DNA from: Ignavibacteria bacterium
Lineage (GTDB): Bacteria; Bacteroidota; Ignavibacteria; Tepidaquicellales; Tepidaquicellaceae
Direction of reading: 5' to 3'
NCBI GenBank assembly: GCA_028714695.1
Contig: JAQTLX010000002.1
Span: 290,975-354,974 of the forward strand
Length of the DNA stretch: 64,000 bases
A program made the translations under genes and the position numbers. The notes beneath the pieces are model-generated. The model had not been told where the DNA came from, ran no database searches, and worked only from the letters and a program-made list of their open reading frames with translations. Shown here in pieces: positions 19,185-27,677 of the stretch (position 1 is its first letter; every line of letters begins with the position of its first letter).

Positions 19185-19949
19185 CTAAAGATAAAATGTC
19201 GCACCGAGTCTGAATGAGTTAGTTTTATTAGTGAAGTTTGGTCCCCAGTATAAACTCATAAGAAGTTTACCGGGAATAAATGTGTGATTCAGACTCGTTT
19301 CTCCGGCCCAGTACGTTTTCCAGATTCCGTTTGTACTCAATATGGACGGAGTAGGATTTACAAAAATATAAGTTTTGCTACTGAATGAGTAACTTGCGTT
19401 AAACTGAAAAGCCACGCCGGTGCTGGTAAATTTCATATCGTCGGGAATCAGGTCTGTTGAGGGTTTTGTCATATGTATTATACCGATGCCCGGAAACAAA
19501 CCGAATTTTTCAGAAAACATAAGTCCAATAACGCTGCCCGCTGAAATTGACCATGAAGAGCCGCCGAGACCATTTTCAAAACTTCCCGTCGGCATTGTAA
19601 CGTCGAGGAATGGAGCAATGGCAATAAAAGTGGGAGTTATATCTCTCTTTAACGCAGTGAAATATCTTACCCTTATGTCGCTCAGACCGGTTTTACCTGT
19701 GAGGTCATTTCTTAAAACAGGTATCTCAGCCATTAAAAGATTGTCCGGATTAATCGCGTATGAAATACTTCCTCTTACGCCGTATAAATTTTCTTCGTCA
19801 GATTTTTTGTAATCAAGATTGACGCTGACTTCAGTGTACATATTAGTAGGCTTTGATGGATCGATTTCCTGCTCTTTGTGCTGAGCGGATATAGTCAGGG
19901 GAAATACAACCATCAGTATAAACCCGAGGAGAAAGTAGATTTTGTTCAT
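19185..19949 (-). CDS. Outer-membrane beta-barrel protein (paralog B)
   Basis: A 254-residue protein with a signal peptide (LTISAQ) followed by many amphipathic strands and a terminal aromatic-ending strand (LGATFYL), as in outer-membrane barrels of the transporter/MetA-pathway kind. It matches the neighbouring 20024-20788 product along its length (IDPSKPTN near the start, AYSF and WAGE later). It stands between that gene and the amidohydrolases, so a role in letting their substrates or products through the outer membrane is a reasonable inference. Confidence 0.75.
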   Translation of the reverse strand: MNKIYFLLGFILMVVFPLTISAQHKEQEIDPSKPTNMYTEVSVNLDYKKSDEENLYGVRGSISYAINPDNLLMAEIPVLRNDLTGKTGLSDIRVRYFTALKRDITPTFIAIAPFLDVTMPTGSFENGLGGSSWSISAGSVIGLMFSEKFGLFPGIGIIHMTKPSTDLIPDDMKFTSTGVAFQFNASYSFSSKTYIFVNPTPSILSTNGIWKTYWAGETSLNHTFIPGKLLMSLYWGPNFTNKTNSFRLGATFYL

Positions 19950-20023
19950 ATGTTTGTTTATGATTTTTATTTAAAAGTTGTGCATAGACCTGTATAATAT
20001 GGTTATTAGTTTTCATCTTTTTC

Positions 20024-20788
20024 TCAGAGGAAAGACGAAATTCCAAGTCTGAATGAGTTTGTTTTATCAGTAAAATTCGGTCCCCAGTAGAGGCCGAGTT
20101 GAAGTTTGTTTGGAATTATAACCCTGTTAAAACTAATTTCGCCTGCCCAGTAAGTTTTCCAGGTTCCGTTCGTATTCATTATAGAAGGTGTCGGATTTAA
20201 GAAGACATAAGTATCTTTATCGAATGAGTAACTTGCGTTAAACTGAAAAGATATTCCGGTGCTCGTAAATTTATCTTCGTCGGGTATCAGGTCGGTTCCG
20301 GGTTTGGTAACATACATAATGCCTACGCCGGGGAAAAGACCGAATTGTTCCGAAAACATGAGTCCGACAACGCCGCCCGCAGATAATACCCATGAAGATG
20401 TTCCGAGACCATCCTCAAACTTGCCTGTGGGAATTGTAATATCAACGAAAGGTGCAACGGCAATAAGATGATTAGTGATATTTCTTTTTACTGCAGTAAA
20501 ATATCTCACACGTATATCACTCAAACCGGTTTTCTTAGTAAGGGAGTTTCTTAATAAAGGGACTTCTGCGACAAGCAGATTGTCCGAATTTATTGCGTAT
20601 GAAACACTTGCTCTTCCTCCATAAAGATCCTGCAGGTCGGATGTTTTGTAATCAAACGCGAGGCTTACTTGTGTGTACAAATTCGTTGGTTTGGAAGGGT
20701 CAATATCCTTTCCCGTATGCTGTGCTGACACTGTTAAAGGGAATAACGCTGTAAGAAAAAGCGAAAACAAAAGATAGATTCTGTTCAT
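20024..20788 (-). CDS. Outer-membrane beta-barrel protein (paralog A)
   Basis: A 254-residue paralog of the next gene, with signal peptide LTVSAQ, the stretch IDPSKPTN and a final LGISSFL. The open frame begins at 20833, but the ATG at 20788 (MNRIYL) aligns exactly with the start of the paralog (MNKIYF) and gives the same length, so I chose it. It is the first gene of the minus-strand run of exported hydrolases. No enzyme motif is seen. Confidence 0.75.
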   Translation of the reverse strand: MNRIYLLFSLFLTALFPLTVSAQHTGKDIDPSKPTNLYTQVSLAFDYKTSDLQDLYGGRASVSYAINSDNLLVAEVPLLRNSLTKKTGLSDIRVRYFTAVKRNITNHLIAVAPFVDITIPTGKFEDGLGTSSWVLSAGGVVGLMFSEQFGLFPGVGIMYVTKPGTDLIPDEDKFTSTGISFQFNASYSFDKDTYVFLNPTPSIMNTNGTWKTYWAGEISFNRVIIPNKLQLGLYWGPNFTDKTNSFRLGISSFL

Positions 20789-21468
20789 TGTCTGATTGTT
20801 TAATTGAAATTTTATGTCTTTGTAAATATTCACTTTTTTATTTTAAAAAAAAATTCATTTTTATTCGAGTATTTGACTTAAGCCGATATTGAATTTAGAA
20901 TATTTCCTGCATGTCATTTTTTTGCACGTTCTGTTTATTTTTTAATAAACAATCAATTAACATGCCATTCCAAACCTTAATAAATCACTCGTTTTTTTTC
21001 TATTATTGAACATAATAAGTCTCAAAATGAGAAAGGATTATCATTTTAAAAAAAAATAGTGGAAATTCTGTGTGGAAACGGTATTATCAATTATTTCTAT
21101 TTTGTTATGCCGGGGTAGAGGAAGTGTTGCCGGAACATGGTGGTGCGACAATGCTAAATGACGTATTGCTTTTGCAATTTATCGTAACACATCATCTGCG
21201 TTTTATGTAAACATTTATAATGAGGAGGAAATACCAGATAACACTCGAAAGTTGTTACCCGTAATTTTATTGCTTTTTTGTGAAAAGTTTTATTTATATT
21301 TAAATATAGGTGCTGTTATTTCATTGTATTATTATATACAAACTGATGATATACGTACAGGTGTTTTCGGGAATTTTGAATTCGTCTGAGGAGTGCAGGT
21401 CTGACAGGAATAAAATTTACGAAATTTAAGTTTTTAAATTATATTTTTTAAAATTTTATTTTACCGCT
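20789..21468. other. Divergent intergenic region 20789-21468
   Basis: About 680 bp between the divergent outer-membrane and T9SS genes. It holds the operator-like TCTCAAAATGAGA (21020-21032) within a longer match to 3522-3539. The middle part around 21090-21250 is less AT-rich but shows no ORF or RNA gene I can name. Confidence 0.6.
21018..21035. promoter_or_regulatory. Operator-like palindrome matching the 3522 copy
   Basis: AAGTCTCAAAATGAGAAA differs by one base from the sequence at 3522-3539 (AAGTCTCATAATGAGAAA). It lies about 230 bp upstream of the outer-membrane gene start and about 430 bp upstream of the Omp28-like T9SS gene. Two near-identical 18-mers in spacers before secreted proteins suggest a shared regulator. 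Confidence 0.4.
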
Positions 21469-23484
21469 ATGAGGAACTTTACAATTATTACATCTCTACT
21501 GCTCACCGCAATTATTTTATCTTTCGGATTTCAGGGGGATAAATCCGACTGCCTTGTGGTGAACAATGTTGTCATTCAGTTTGAAGCAACGAACGGCAAC
21601 GGAAATAATTTATGGCTGGACAATTTTTCGTTCGGCACGAGATATACAAACGATCTCACTATCGCTTCGATGAATATCCGGGATAAGAATTATATGATGC
21701 CCGGTGTAACAAACATGAACATTACTCCGGTTGTTACGGTGTTAAATTCCGGCAGAACTGCTCCGTCAGGCGCTACAATCACGCTGACAGACCAGTCCGC
21801 TTATACTTCCACGAAGCCAATCAGTTCCGTTTCAGCGGGAGGAACAATCGATGTATCGTTCGATGCATTGCCTTTCTCAATAAACGCATCTAAAAATCTG
21901 AAAGCGTATATCAACTGGTCCTCAGACCAGAATCATATGAATGACACACTTACGCAGGCGAGCGTTTACCTTGCGGGCGTTCAGAAAAAAATATTGTTCG
22001 AAGCGCATACTGCAACCACATGCGGACCGTGCGCGTCCCAGAATCCCGCGCTTGACGCATTCGTGCAGACGCACTTTGATTCAATTATCGCAATCAAATA
22101 TCATGTATGGTGGCCGGCGCTCGGCGACCCGATGTACAATGCAAATGTTCCGCAGGCAAGAATAAGAACGCAGTATAATTCCGTGAGCGCGGTTCCGTGC
22201 CTCATGGTTGACGGCATTATTCAGCAGGTCAGCGGTTATACGACAATCACAAATCTTCAGACTCCCTTTGACACAAGAAGGGCGAAAGCATCACCTATAG
22301 CAATTTCCGTTACCGATACGCGGCTTGCGGGCGATACAATAAAAGCAACAATAAGCATTAATGTTGTTTCTGCGCTTCCTTCAAATATCGATTACAGGCT
22401 GAGAATCAATGCAATCGAAAGAAAGATTACATACTCATCTCCTCCGGGTTCGAACGGCGAGACTGTATTCTACGATGTATTCAGAAGGATGTATCCATCG
22501 ATGGACGGAATACCGATTAACTATTCGCCCGGCACTTATACTGTTGAGTATAAATACAAGAGAGATGCAGCATGGGTGGATTCGATGTTATACACAGCAG
22601 TATTCATACAGGATGAATTCAATCATGAGGTTATCAACTGTGAAAAAGCAAGAAATTATTATGCGGACGAAAAAATTACGGTTCCTTCGGTCGTCGATAA
22701 TTCCGTAATACCGATGACAAATAATTTATCCGATTCACCGCTTTTGCAGGGTAACGGAGTGTCAATGGAAAATATGGAAAGCCCGTTCCCGCCTCCGGGA
22801 TGGAGAGTAATCAATGCTGATTCTAACTTTACTTTCTGGCAGTACACATATTCCGCTGTAAACGGTCCGTCAATGCCCGGTTCAAGGTGCCTGAGAATAA
22901 ATTATTATTCATACGCCGAGAATGTAGGGTCAAAGGATTATATAAGAACGAAAGTATTTAATAATGTTAATCCGGGCGATACAATCAGTTTCGACTGGGC
23001 ATACGCGCAACGGCCCGGATACAACGACAGGCTTGCCGTAAAAATTTCGACTGACGGCGGGAATACGTTCCCTTACACGCTGTTCGACAGGCAGGGCTCG
23101 GTACTCGGAACGGCGCCGAGTTCATCATCGGGATTTGTGCCGACTGCAAGTCAGTGGGGGACATTCTCGATATCTTATGCGAATGCTCTGGGCGTAAATC
23201 CGTCCGGTGCAATTACGCCTGTGAAATATTCGCTTTCTCAGAATTATCCTAATCCGTTCAACCCGTTCACGCGGATAAAATTTGAAATACCGAAAAATAG
23301 TTTCGTTACACTGAGAGTATTTGATATACTCGGAAGGGAAACCGCGGTTATTCTGAGCGAGAACATGAAAGCCGGCTCTTATGACGTGCCGTTTGACGCA
23401 TCGAATTTAACGTCAGGCGTGTATTTCTATAAGATTACGGCTGGTGATTTTTCATCAATAAGAAAAATGCTGCTGATAAAATAA
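21469..23484 (+). CDS. T9SS-exported Omp28/thioredoxin-like protein
   Basis: A 671-residue secreted protein. After a hydrophobic signal (residues about 5-20) and a beta-rich N-terminal part, residues about 170-290 form a thioredoxin-like Omp28 domain with CGPC at 185-188 and a following cis-Pro stretch (SAVPCLMVDG). A beta-sandwich region around 410-560 (WQYTYSAVN) looks like a cleaved-adhesin type module. The end is a T9SS type A sorting domain (NYPNPFNPFTRI, then KMLLIK). A redox-active surface protein is plausible; the partner is unknown. Two terminators follow. Confidence 0.87.
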   Translation: MRNFTIITSLLLTAIILSFGFQGDKSDCLVVNNVVIQFEATNGNGNNLWLDNFSFGTRYTNDLTIASMNIRDKNYMMPGVTNMNITPVVTVLNSGRTAPSGATITLTDQSAYTSTKPISSVSAGGTIDVSFDALPFSINASKNLKAYINWSSDQNHMNDTLTQASVYLAGVQKKILFEAHTATTCGPCASQNPALDAFVQTHFDSIIAIKYHVWWPALGDPMYNANVPQARIRTQYNSVSAVPCLMVDGIIQQVSGYTTITNLQTPFDTRRAKASPIAISVTDTRLAGDTIKATISINVVSALPSNIDYRLRINAIERKITYSSPPGSNGETVFYDVFRRMYPSMDGIPINYSPGTYTVEYKYKRDAAWVDSMLYTAVFIQDEFNHEVINCEKARNYYADEKITVPSVVDNSVIPMTNNLSDSPLLQGNGVSMENMESPFPPPGWRVINADSNFTFWQYTYSAVNGPSMPGSRCLRINYYSYAENVGSKDYIRTKVFNNVNPGDTISFDWAYAQRPGYNDRLAVKISTDGGNTFPYTLFDRQGSVLGTAPSSSSGFVPTASQWGTFSISYANALGVNPSGAITPVKYSLSQNYPNPFNPFTRIKFEIPKNSFVTLRVFDILGRETAVILSENMKAGSYDVPFDASNLTSGVYFYKITAGDFSSIRKMLLIK

Positions 23485-23501
23485 CGCTGGTACTTAATTG
23501 G

Positions 23502-23527
23502 GCCCGCCGGTTTTACGGCGGGCTGTT
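23502..23527 (+). terminator. Hairpin after the Omp28-like gene
   Basis: GCCCGCCG (23502-23509) pairs with CGGCGGGC (23516-23523) around a 6-nt loop, followed by TGTTT. It is 17 bp past the stop codon. Confidence 0.75.
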
Positions 23528-23610
23528 TAAAAGATGACGCAGCAATATTATTTACTTCCGCCTGTTTTGGGTTAGTATAATATTAAATACACAATTAATA
23601 ATGAATTATA

Positions 23611-23632
23611 AGCGGCTTTACGCCGCTTTTTT
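23611..23632 (+). terminator. Second intrinsic terminator
   Basis: AGCGGC pairs with GCCGCT around TTTAC, followed by a run of T residues. It backs up the hairpin at 23502. Confidence 0.75.
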
Positions 23633-23888
23633 GCTTTTGAACTGGTTTTGAATATATTTTATGACAAAATTATTATAATAATTCCCTTTAAATAATAATA
23701 TAATATTGGATTTTAACATATTAATTCAATAAATTAGCATATATTAATTAATCCTCACGCAGGTTCTGTAAAAGGTAATAGGGCGTAATTTATTTCGGAT
23801 TCATGCATGCATCTGATTATATATTGAATTTTCTATACTTCACGGAGCGTATGGCAATCTTCATTTTCAAATTTCAATCCATCTCAAA

Positions 23889-26800
23889 ATGAAATCGAGC
23901 GACAAAAAATTTCTCGAAATCTTCGATATTCACGGCGCAGTAATGCTTATAATAGATCCTGATTCGGGAAAAATAATCCGGGCAAATAATTCTGCAGAAA
24001 GATTCTATGGGTACAAAAAGGACGAATTCTCGAAGATGTCCATTCAGGACATTAATACTCTTGCACCAGGAGAGGTTGCTGAAAAGAGAAAGCAGGCGGC
24101 CGAAGAAAAACAGAATTATTTTATTTTCAAACACAAAACAGCCGGTAATATAATCCGGGATGTTCAGGTATATTCATATCCGATGGTATTCGACGACAAT
24201 CAAGTTCTATATTCAATCGTTTACGATATTACGGACAAACTTAAGGCGGAAACGGAATTAAAGGAAAATGAATCGCAGCTAAGTTCGTTGTTTGAAAGTA
24301 CTAATGACAGAAAATGGGCTGTGGATACCGATTACAGGCTCATTAAGGGCAATAAGAAATTTCTTGAATATTACGAACTCTTAACGGGACGAACTTTATT
24401 GAAGGGCGAAAGCGTATTGCAGGATTGTATAAAGGAAGAGATAAACCTGAAATGGAAAGGATATTACGACAGAACGTTGATGTATGGAGAAAGATTTCAG
24501 ATCGAAACAACCGTAAAAATAAACGAAGATAAAATATTTTACGAATATAATTTCTTTCCTATTACTGAAGATGACGGTAAAGTCTCAGGTGTTGTTGTTA
24601 CCGGACATGACATAACAGAGCATAAAAAAACCCGGAAAAAACTTAATTATAAAATTCAGAATGAATCGGTGCTGCTGCAGAATATTTCCATGGCATTATA
24701 TTCCGCTCCTGTTAATCCGAATGAAGATACAATGTGGACAAGCGACAATATTGTCAGTGTTACAGGGTTCTCAAGAAATGAATTTAAATCGAAACCGTAT
24801 TTCTGGAGGGAAAGAATACATCCCGAAGATAAGGAAAGAGTAATTAATGCATTTACAAATATCGGAACTTCAATGTCGGTTAATGTTGAATACCGTTGGA
24901 AAGTTAAGAGCGGAGAATACAGGTGGTTTCATGATATTGCTAATGTAATTAAAACCGATACTCAGGAAATATACTCGGGTTTTCTAATTGATATAACCGA
25001 AAATAAAGCTGAGGCTGAGGAAAAACGCGAGACCGAAGAAAAATTCAAGAAAATATTCAAATATTCAGCCGTAGGCAAAGCCATCGTCGATTTAAATGGA
25101 AAATTTCTTGAGGTCAACGATTCGTTTTGCAAGATTGTAGGATATTCGCCTGAAGAACTTAGTAAGATGTTCTTTAAGAATATTACGCATCCTGAAGACC
25201 TCGCAAAGGGTTATCAATTTGTAAAAGATCTTGAGAATGGTAAAATCGAATTCGGATATCAGGAAAAACGATATATACATAAAGACGGACATGTCGTTTG
25301 GGCGATACTTAGTCTCTCAATAATGAAAGATACAAAAGGCGTTCCGCTCTATTTGGTTGCGCAAATACAGGATATCACAGACAGAAAAAATGTTGAAACA
25401 CTGCTGGCAGAACGAGAGGTCATATACAGGGCTGTTGTGAATTCCTCCAGCGACGGGATAATTCTTCAGGAGAAAACCGGTAAAATAATAACATGGAATG
25501 AAGGCGCGGAAGAAGTATTCGGCATTCCGGAGGAAGAAGCGGTAGGAATTAATTCACTCGGGATAAAATGGGATACGTTTCGGGAAGACGGTTCCCAATA
25601 CCCGCCTGAGGAGCATCCTTCTATGATTACTCTGAAAACCGGAAAACCTCTGCGGGACGAAATAATGAGTGTGAAGAATCGGAATGACGGAACATTACAC
25701 TGGATTTCGGTTAATACTAATCCTTTGTTCAGGGAAAATGAAAATAGTGCGTACGCAGTCGCAATAACATTTTCGGATATTACTGAAAGGAAAGAGTACA
25801 TAGACAATCTGAAGAACAGTGAAGAGAGGTATAGGACGCTTATTAATAATGCCAACGAAGCAATTTATGTTGTGCAGAACTTCAAGATCGTTTTTGCAAA
25901 TAAAATGACTGAGTATCTTTCCGGATATTCAGGCGATGAATTGATAGGGATGGATATTATGAAACTGGTCGGCAAATCCGAGGTGGATTATCTGAAAAAA
26001 CATCATTCTGATTTGCTGGCAGGAGTATTAAATAACGATACATTTACTATTCCCGTAATAACTAAAAATAATAACAGGCGTTTTATTAAAGTTAATGCTG
26101 TGAAAATAGATTATAACGGCAGTCCGGCTACGCTTAATCTTGCCGCTGATATTACAATGAAAACCAGAACGGAAGAATTATTTAAAGCACGAATGAACAT
26201 CCTTGAGTATTCCGAAGGCTATTGCATGGATGATCTGCTGCAAAAAACCATTGATGAAGCGGAAAGGATTACCGATAGTAAAATCGGATTTTATCATTTC
26301 GTGCAGGACGACATGAAAAGTCTGACGCTTCAGCAGTGGTCCACAAATACGAAAAACTATTTTTGCAAAGCAATTCCCGACGAAAAACATTATTCTTTGG
26401 AAAAGGCAGGTGTTTGGGCAGATTGCGCAAGAGAAGGCAGAGTAATTATACACAACGAATTTTCAAAAGTGCAGAATAAAAAAGGTATGCCTTCGGGACA
26501 TGCGGATGTATTCCGTGAATTAACTGTTCCGATAATGAGAGGCGGAAAAGTGGTGGCAATACTGGGTGTTGGAAATAAAGAAACGGATTACAACGAATAT
26601 GACGTTTCGTCGGTATCGCAGCTCGCCGATCTTGCCTGGGACATCACGCAGAAAAAATTGTCGGAAGAATATCTGATAAACAGCGAGAATAATCTGAGGA
26701 AACTCAATGAGGAGAAAGATAAGTTCTTTTCTATTATCGCGCACGATTTGAGAAGCCCGTTTACGGCGTTCATCGGTCTTACGGAAACAATTGCGGAAAA

Positions 26801-27395
26801 TATTAACAGTTTGACGTTATCTGAAATCACAAGTTACCTGAACAGGATTAACGATGCGGCGGTAAATCTGTTCGGACTGCTGAATAATCTTCTGGAATGG
26901 TCTTTGAACCAAAGGGGACTAAGCAGTTTCGAGCCGAAAGATTATGATTTGAAAAAAATTATTGAGGAAAGCATAGAATCGCTTGAAGAGAGCATAAAAC
27001 GGAAAAATATAAACGTGTCATTCGTTCAGCAGGAAGATATTCATTTGAAAGTTGATAAGAGTATGTTTGAAACAATCATGAGAAACCTTATTTCAAACGC
27101 GGTGAAGTTTAACCACAGGGGCGGGAATCTGAATATAAGCGCCGGATACGGCAAAAAAGGAAATGTCGATATATGCGTCGAAGATACGGGAATAGGCATG
27201 GACGATGACTTGATGAACAAAATATTCAACATCGCGGAGAAGACAAAACGGCCGGGCACTGAAGGAGAACCCAGTTCAGGATTGGGTCTTCCGCTTTGCA
27301 AAGAATATGTAGAAAAACACGGCGGTACAATCAGCATAGAGAGCGAACAAGATAAAGGAACCACGATTTGTGTAACTCTTCCAATTGGTAATTAG
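23889..27395 (+). CDS. Multi-PAS/GAF sensor histidine kinase
   Basis: A 1168-residue cytoplasmic-looking sensor kinase with no clear transmembrane segment. About six PAS/PAC units fill residues 10-760; several end with DIT(D/E)RK-type linkers, and the third (about 270-370) is a PAS_3 type with IHPEDKERV. A GAF domain follows (about 780-925, LADLAWDITQKKL at its end). The transmitter has His952 in the H box (IIAHDLRSPF), then NLISNAVKFN, DTGIGM and GLGLPL of the ATPase. No receiver domain is attached and no response regulator is adjacent, so it is an orphan. Signals may be redox, ligand or light; none can be assigned. Confidence 0.93.
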   Translation: MKSSDKKFLEIFDIHGAVMLIIDPDSGKIIRANNSAERFYGYKKDEFSKMSIQDINTLAPGEVAEKRKQAAEEKQNYFIFKHKTAGNIIRDVQVYSYPMVFDDNQVLYSIVYDITDKLKAETELKENESQLSSLFESTNDRKWAVDTDYRLIKGNKKFLEYYELLTGRTLLKGESVLQDCIKEEINLKWKGYYDRTLMYGERFQIETTVKINEDKIFYEYNFFPITEDDGKVSGVVVTGHDITEHKKTRKKLNYKIQNESVLLQNISMALYSAPVNPNEDTMWTSDNIVSVTGFSRNEFKSKPYFWRERIHPEDKERVINAFTNIGTSMSVNVEYRWKVKSGEYRWFHDIANVIKTDTQEIYSGFLIDITENKAEAEEKRETEEKFKKIFKYSAVGKAIVDLNGKFLEVNDSFCKIVGYSPEELSKMFFKNITHPEDLAKGYQFVKDLENGKIEFGYQEKRYIHKDGHVVWAILSLSIMKDTKGVPLYLVAQIQDITDRKNVETLLAEREVIYRAVVNSSSDGIILQEKTGKIITWNEGAEEVFGIPEEEAVGINSLGIKWDTFREDGSQYPPEEHPSMITLKTGKPLRDEIMSVKNRNDGTLHWISVNTNPLFRENENSAYAVAITFSDITERKEYIDNLKNSEERYRTLINNANEAIYVVQNFKIVFANKMTEYLSGYSGDELIGMDIMKLVGKSEVDYLKKHHSDLLAGVLNNDTFTIPVITKNNNRRFIKVNAVKIDYNGSPATLNLAADITMKTRTEELFKARMNILEYSEGYCMDDLLQKTIDEAERITDSKIGFYHFVQDDMKSLTLQQWSTNTKNYFCKAIPDEKHYSLEKAGVWADCAREGRVIIHNEFSKVQNKKGMPSGHADVFRELTVPIMRGGKVVAILGVGNKETDYNEYDVSSVSQLADLAWDITQKKLSEEYLINSENNLRKLNEEKDKFFSIIAHDLRSPFTAFIGLTETIAENINSLTLSEITSYLNRINDAAVNLFGLLNNLLEWSLNQRGLSSFEPKDYDLKKIIEESIESLEESIKRKNINVSFVQQEDIHLKVDKSMFETIMRNLISNAVKFNHRGGNLNISAGYGKKGNVDICVEDTGIGMDDDLMNKIFNIAEKTKRPGTEGEPSSGLGLPLCKEYVEKHGGTISIESEQDKGTTICVTLPIGN

Positions 27396-27535
27396 GAATT
27401 AATAATTAGTAATTAGTAATTAATAATTAAAAAATTGGCAATTGGTAATTGGTTATACGTAATTGGTAATTGGTAATTGGTAATTGGTTATACGTAATTG
27501 GTAATTGGTAATTGGTAATTGGTAAATGGTAATTA
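27396..27535. repeat. Heptamer tandem array (TTGGTAA type)
   Basis: Directly after the kinase stop codon runs of TTGGTAA and related heptamers (TTAGTAA, TTAATAA) alternate with a repeated GTTATACG interruption. It is the same class of 7-bp intergenic repeat as 1-133. The terminal codons of the kinase (IGN) already fall in the repeat-like sequence, so the array may have trimmed or extended the gene end. Confidence 0.85.
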
Positions 27536-27579
27536 ATAATAATCCGAAGTCTTAATTTTTCGACGATTTTGAATTTCCC

Positions 27580-27655
27580 ATTTTGTCATACCGGCGAACC
27601 CGCAAAGCAGCTCGCATTTAAAAGTCGAAGAACTGCCGCGGCAGGACGGAATTTT
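27580..27655. repeat. Dispersed palindromic repeat, family B copy 1
   Basis: Contains GTCATACCGGCGAA and the palindrome CTGCCGCGGCAG flanked by AAAAGTCGAAGAA and GACGGAAT. The reverse-complement arrangement occurs near 60780-60910, with the same CCGTCCTGCCGCGGCAG core and GGTATGACAAA. It looks like a non-coding interspersed repeat. Confidence 0.6.
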
Positions 27656-27677
27656 GTGTCTATATATTTTTTATAAA

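Larger units (their letters stand above)
23485..23888. other. Intergenic spacer 23485-23888
   Basis: Holds two plus-strand terminators (23502-23527, 23611-23632), then an AT-rich stretch with no ORF before the kinase. No clear Shine-Dalgarno or recognised promoter is seen in front of the kinase ATG. Confidence 0.6.
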
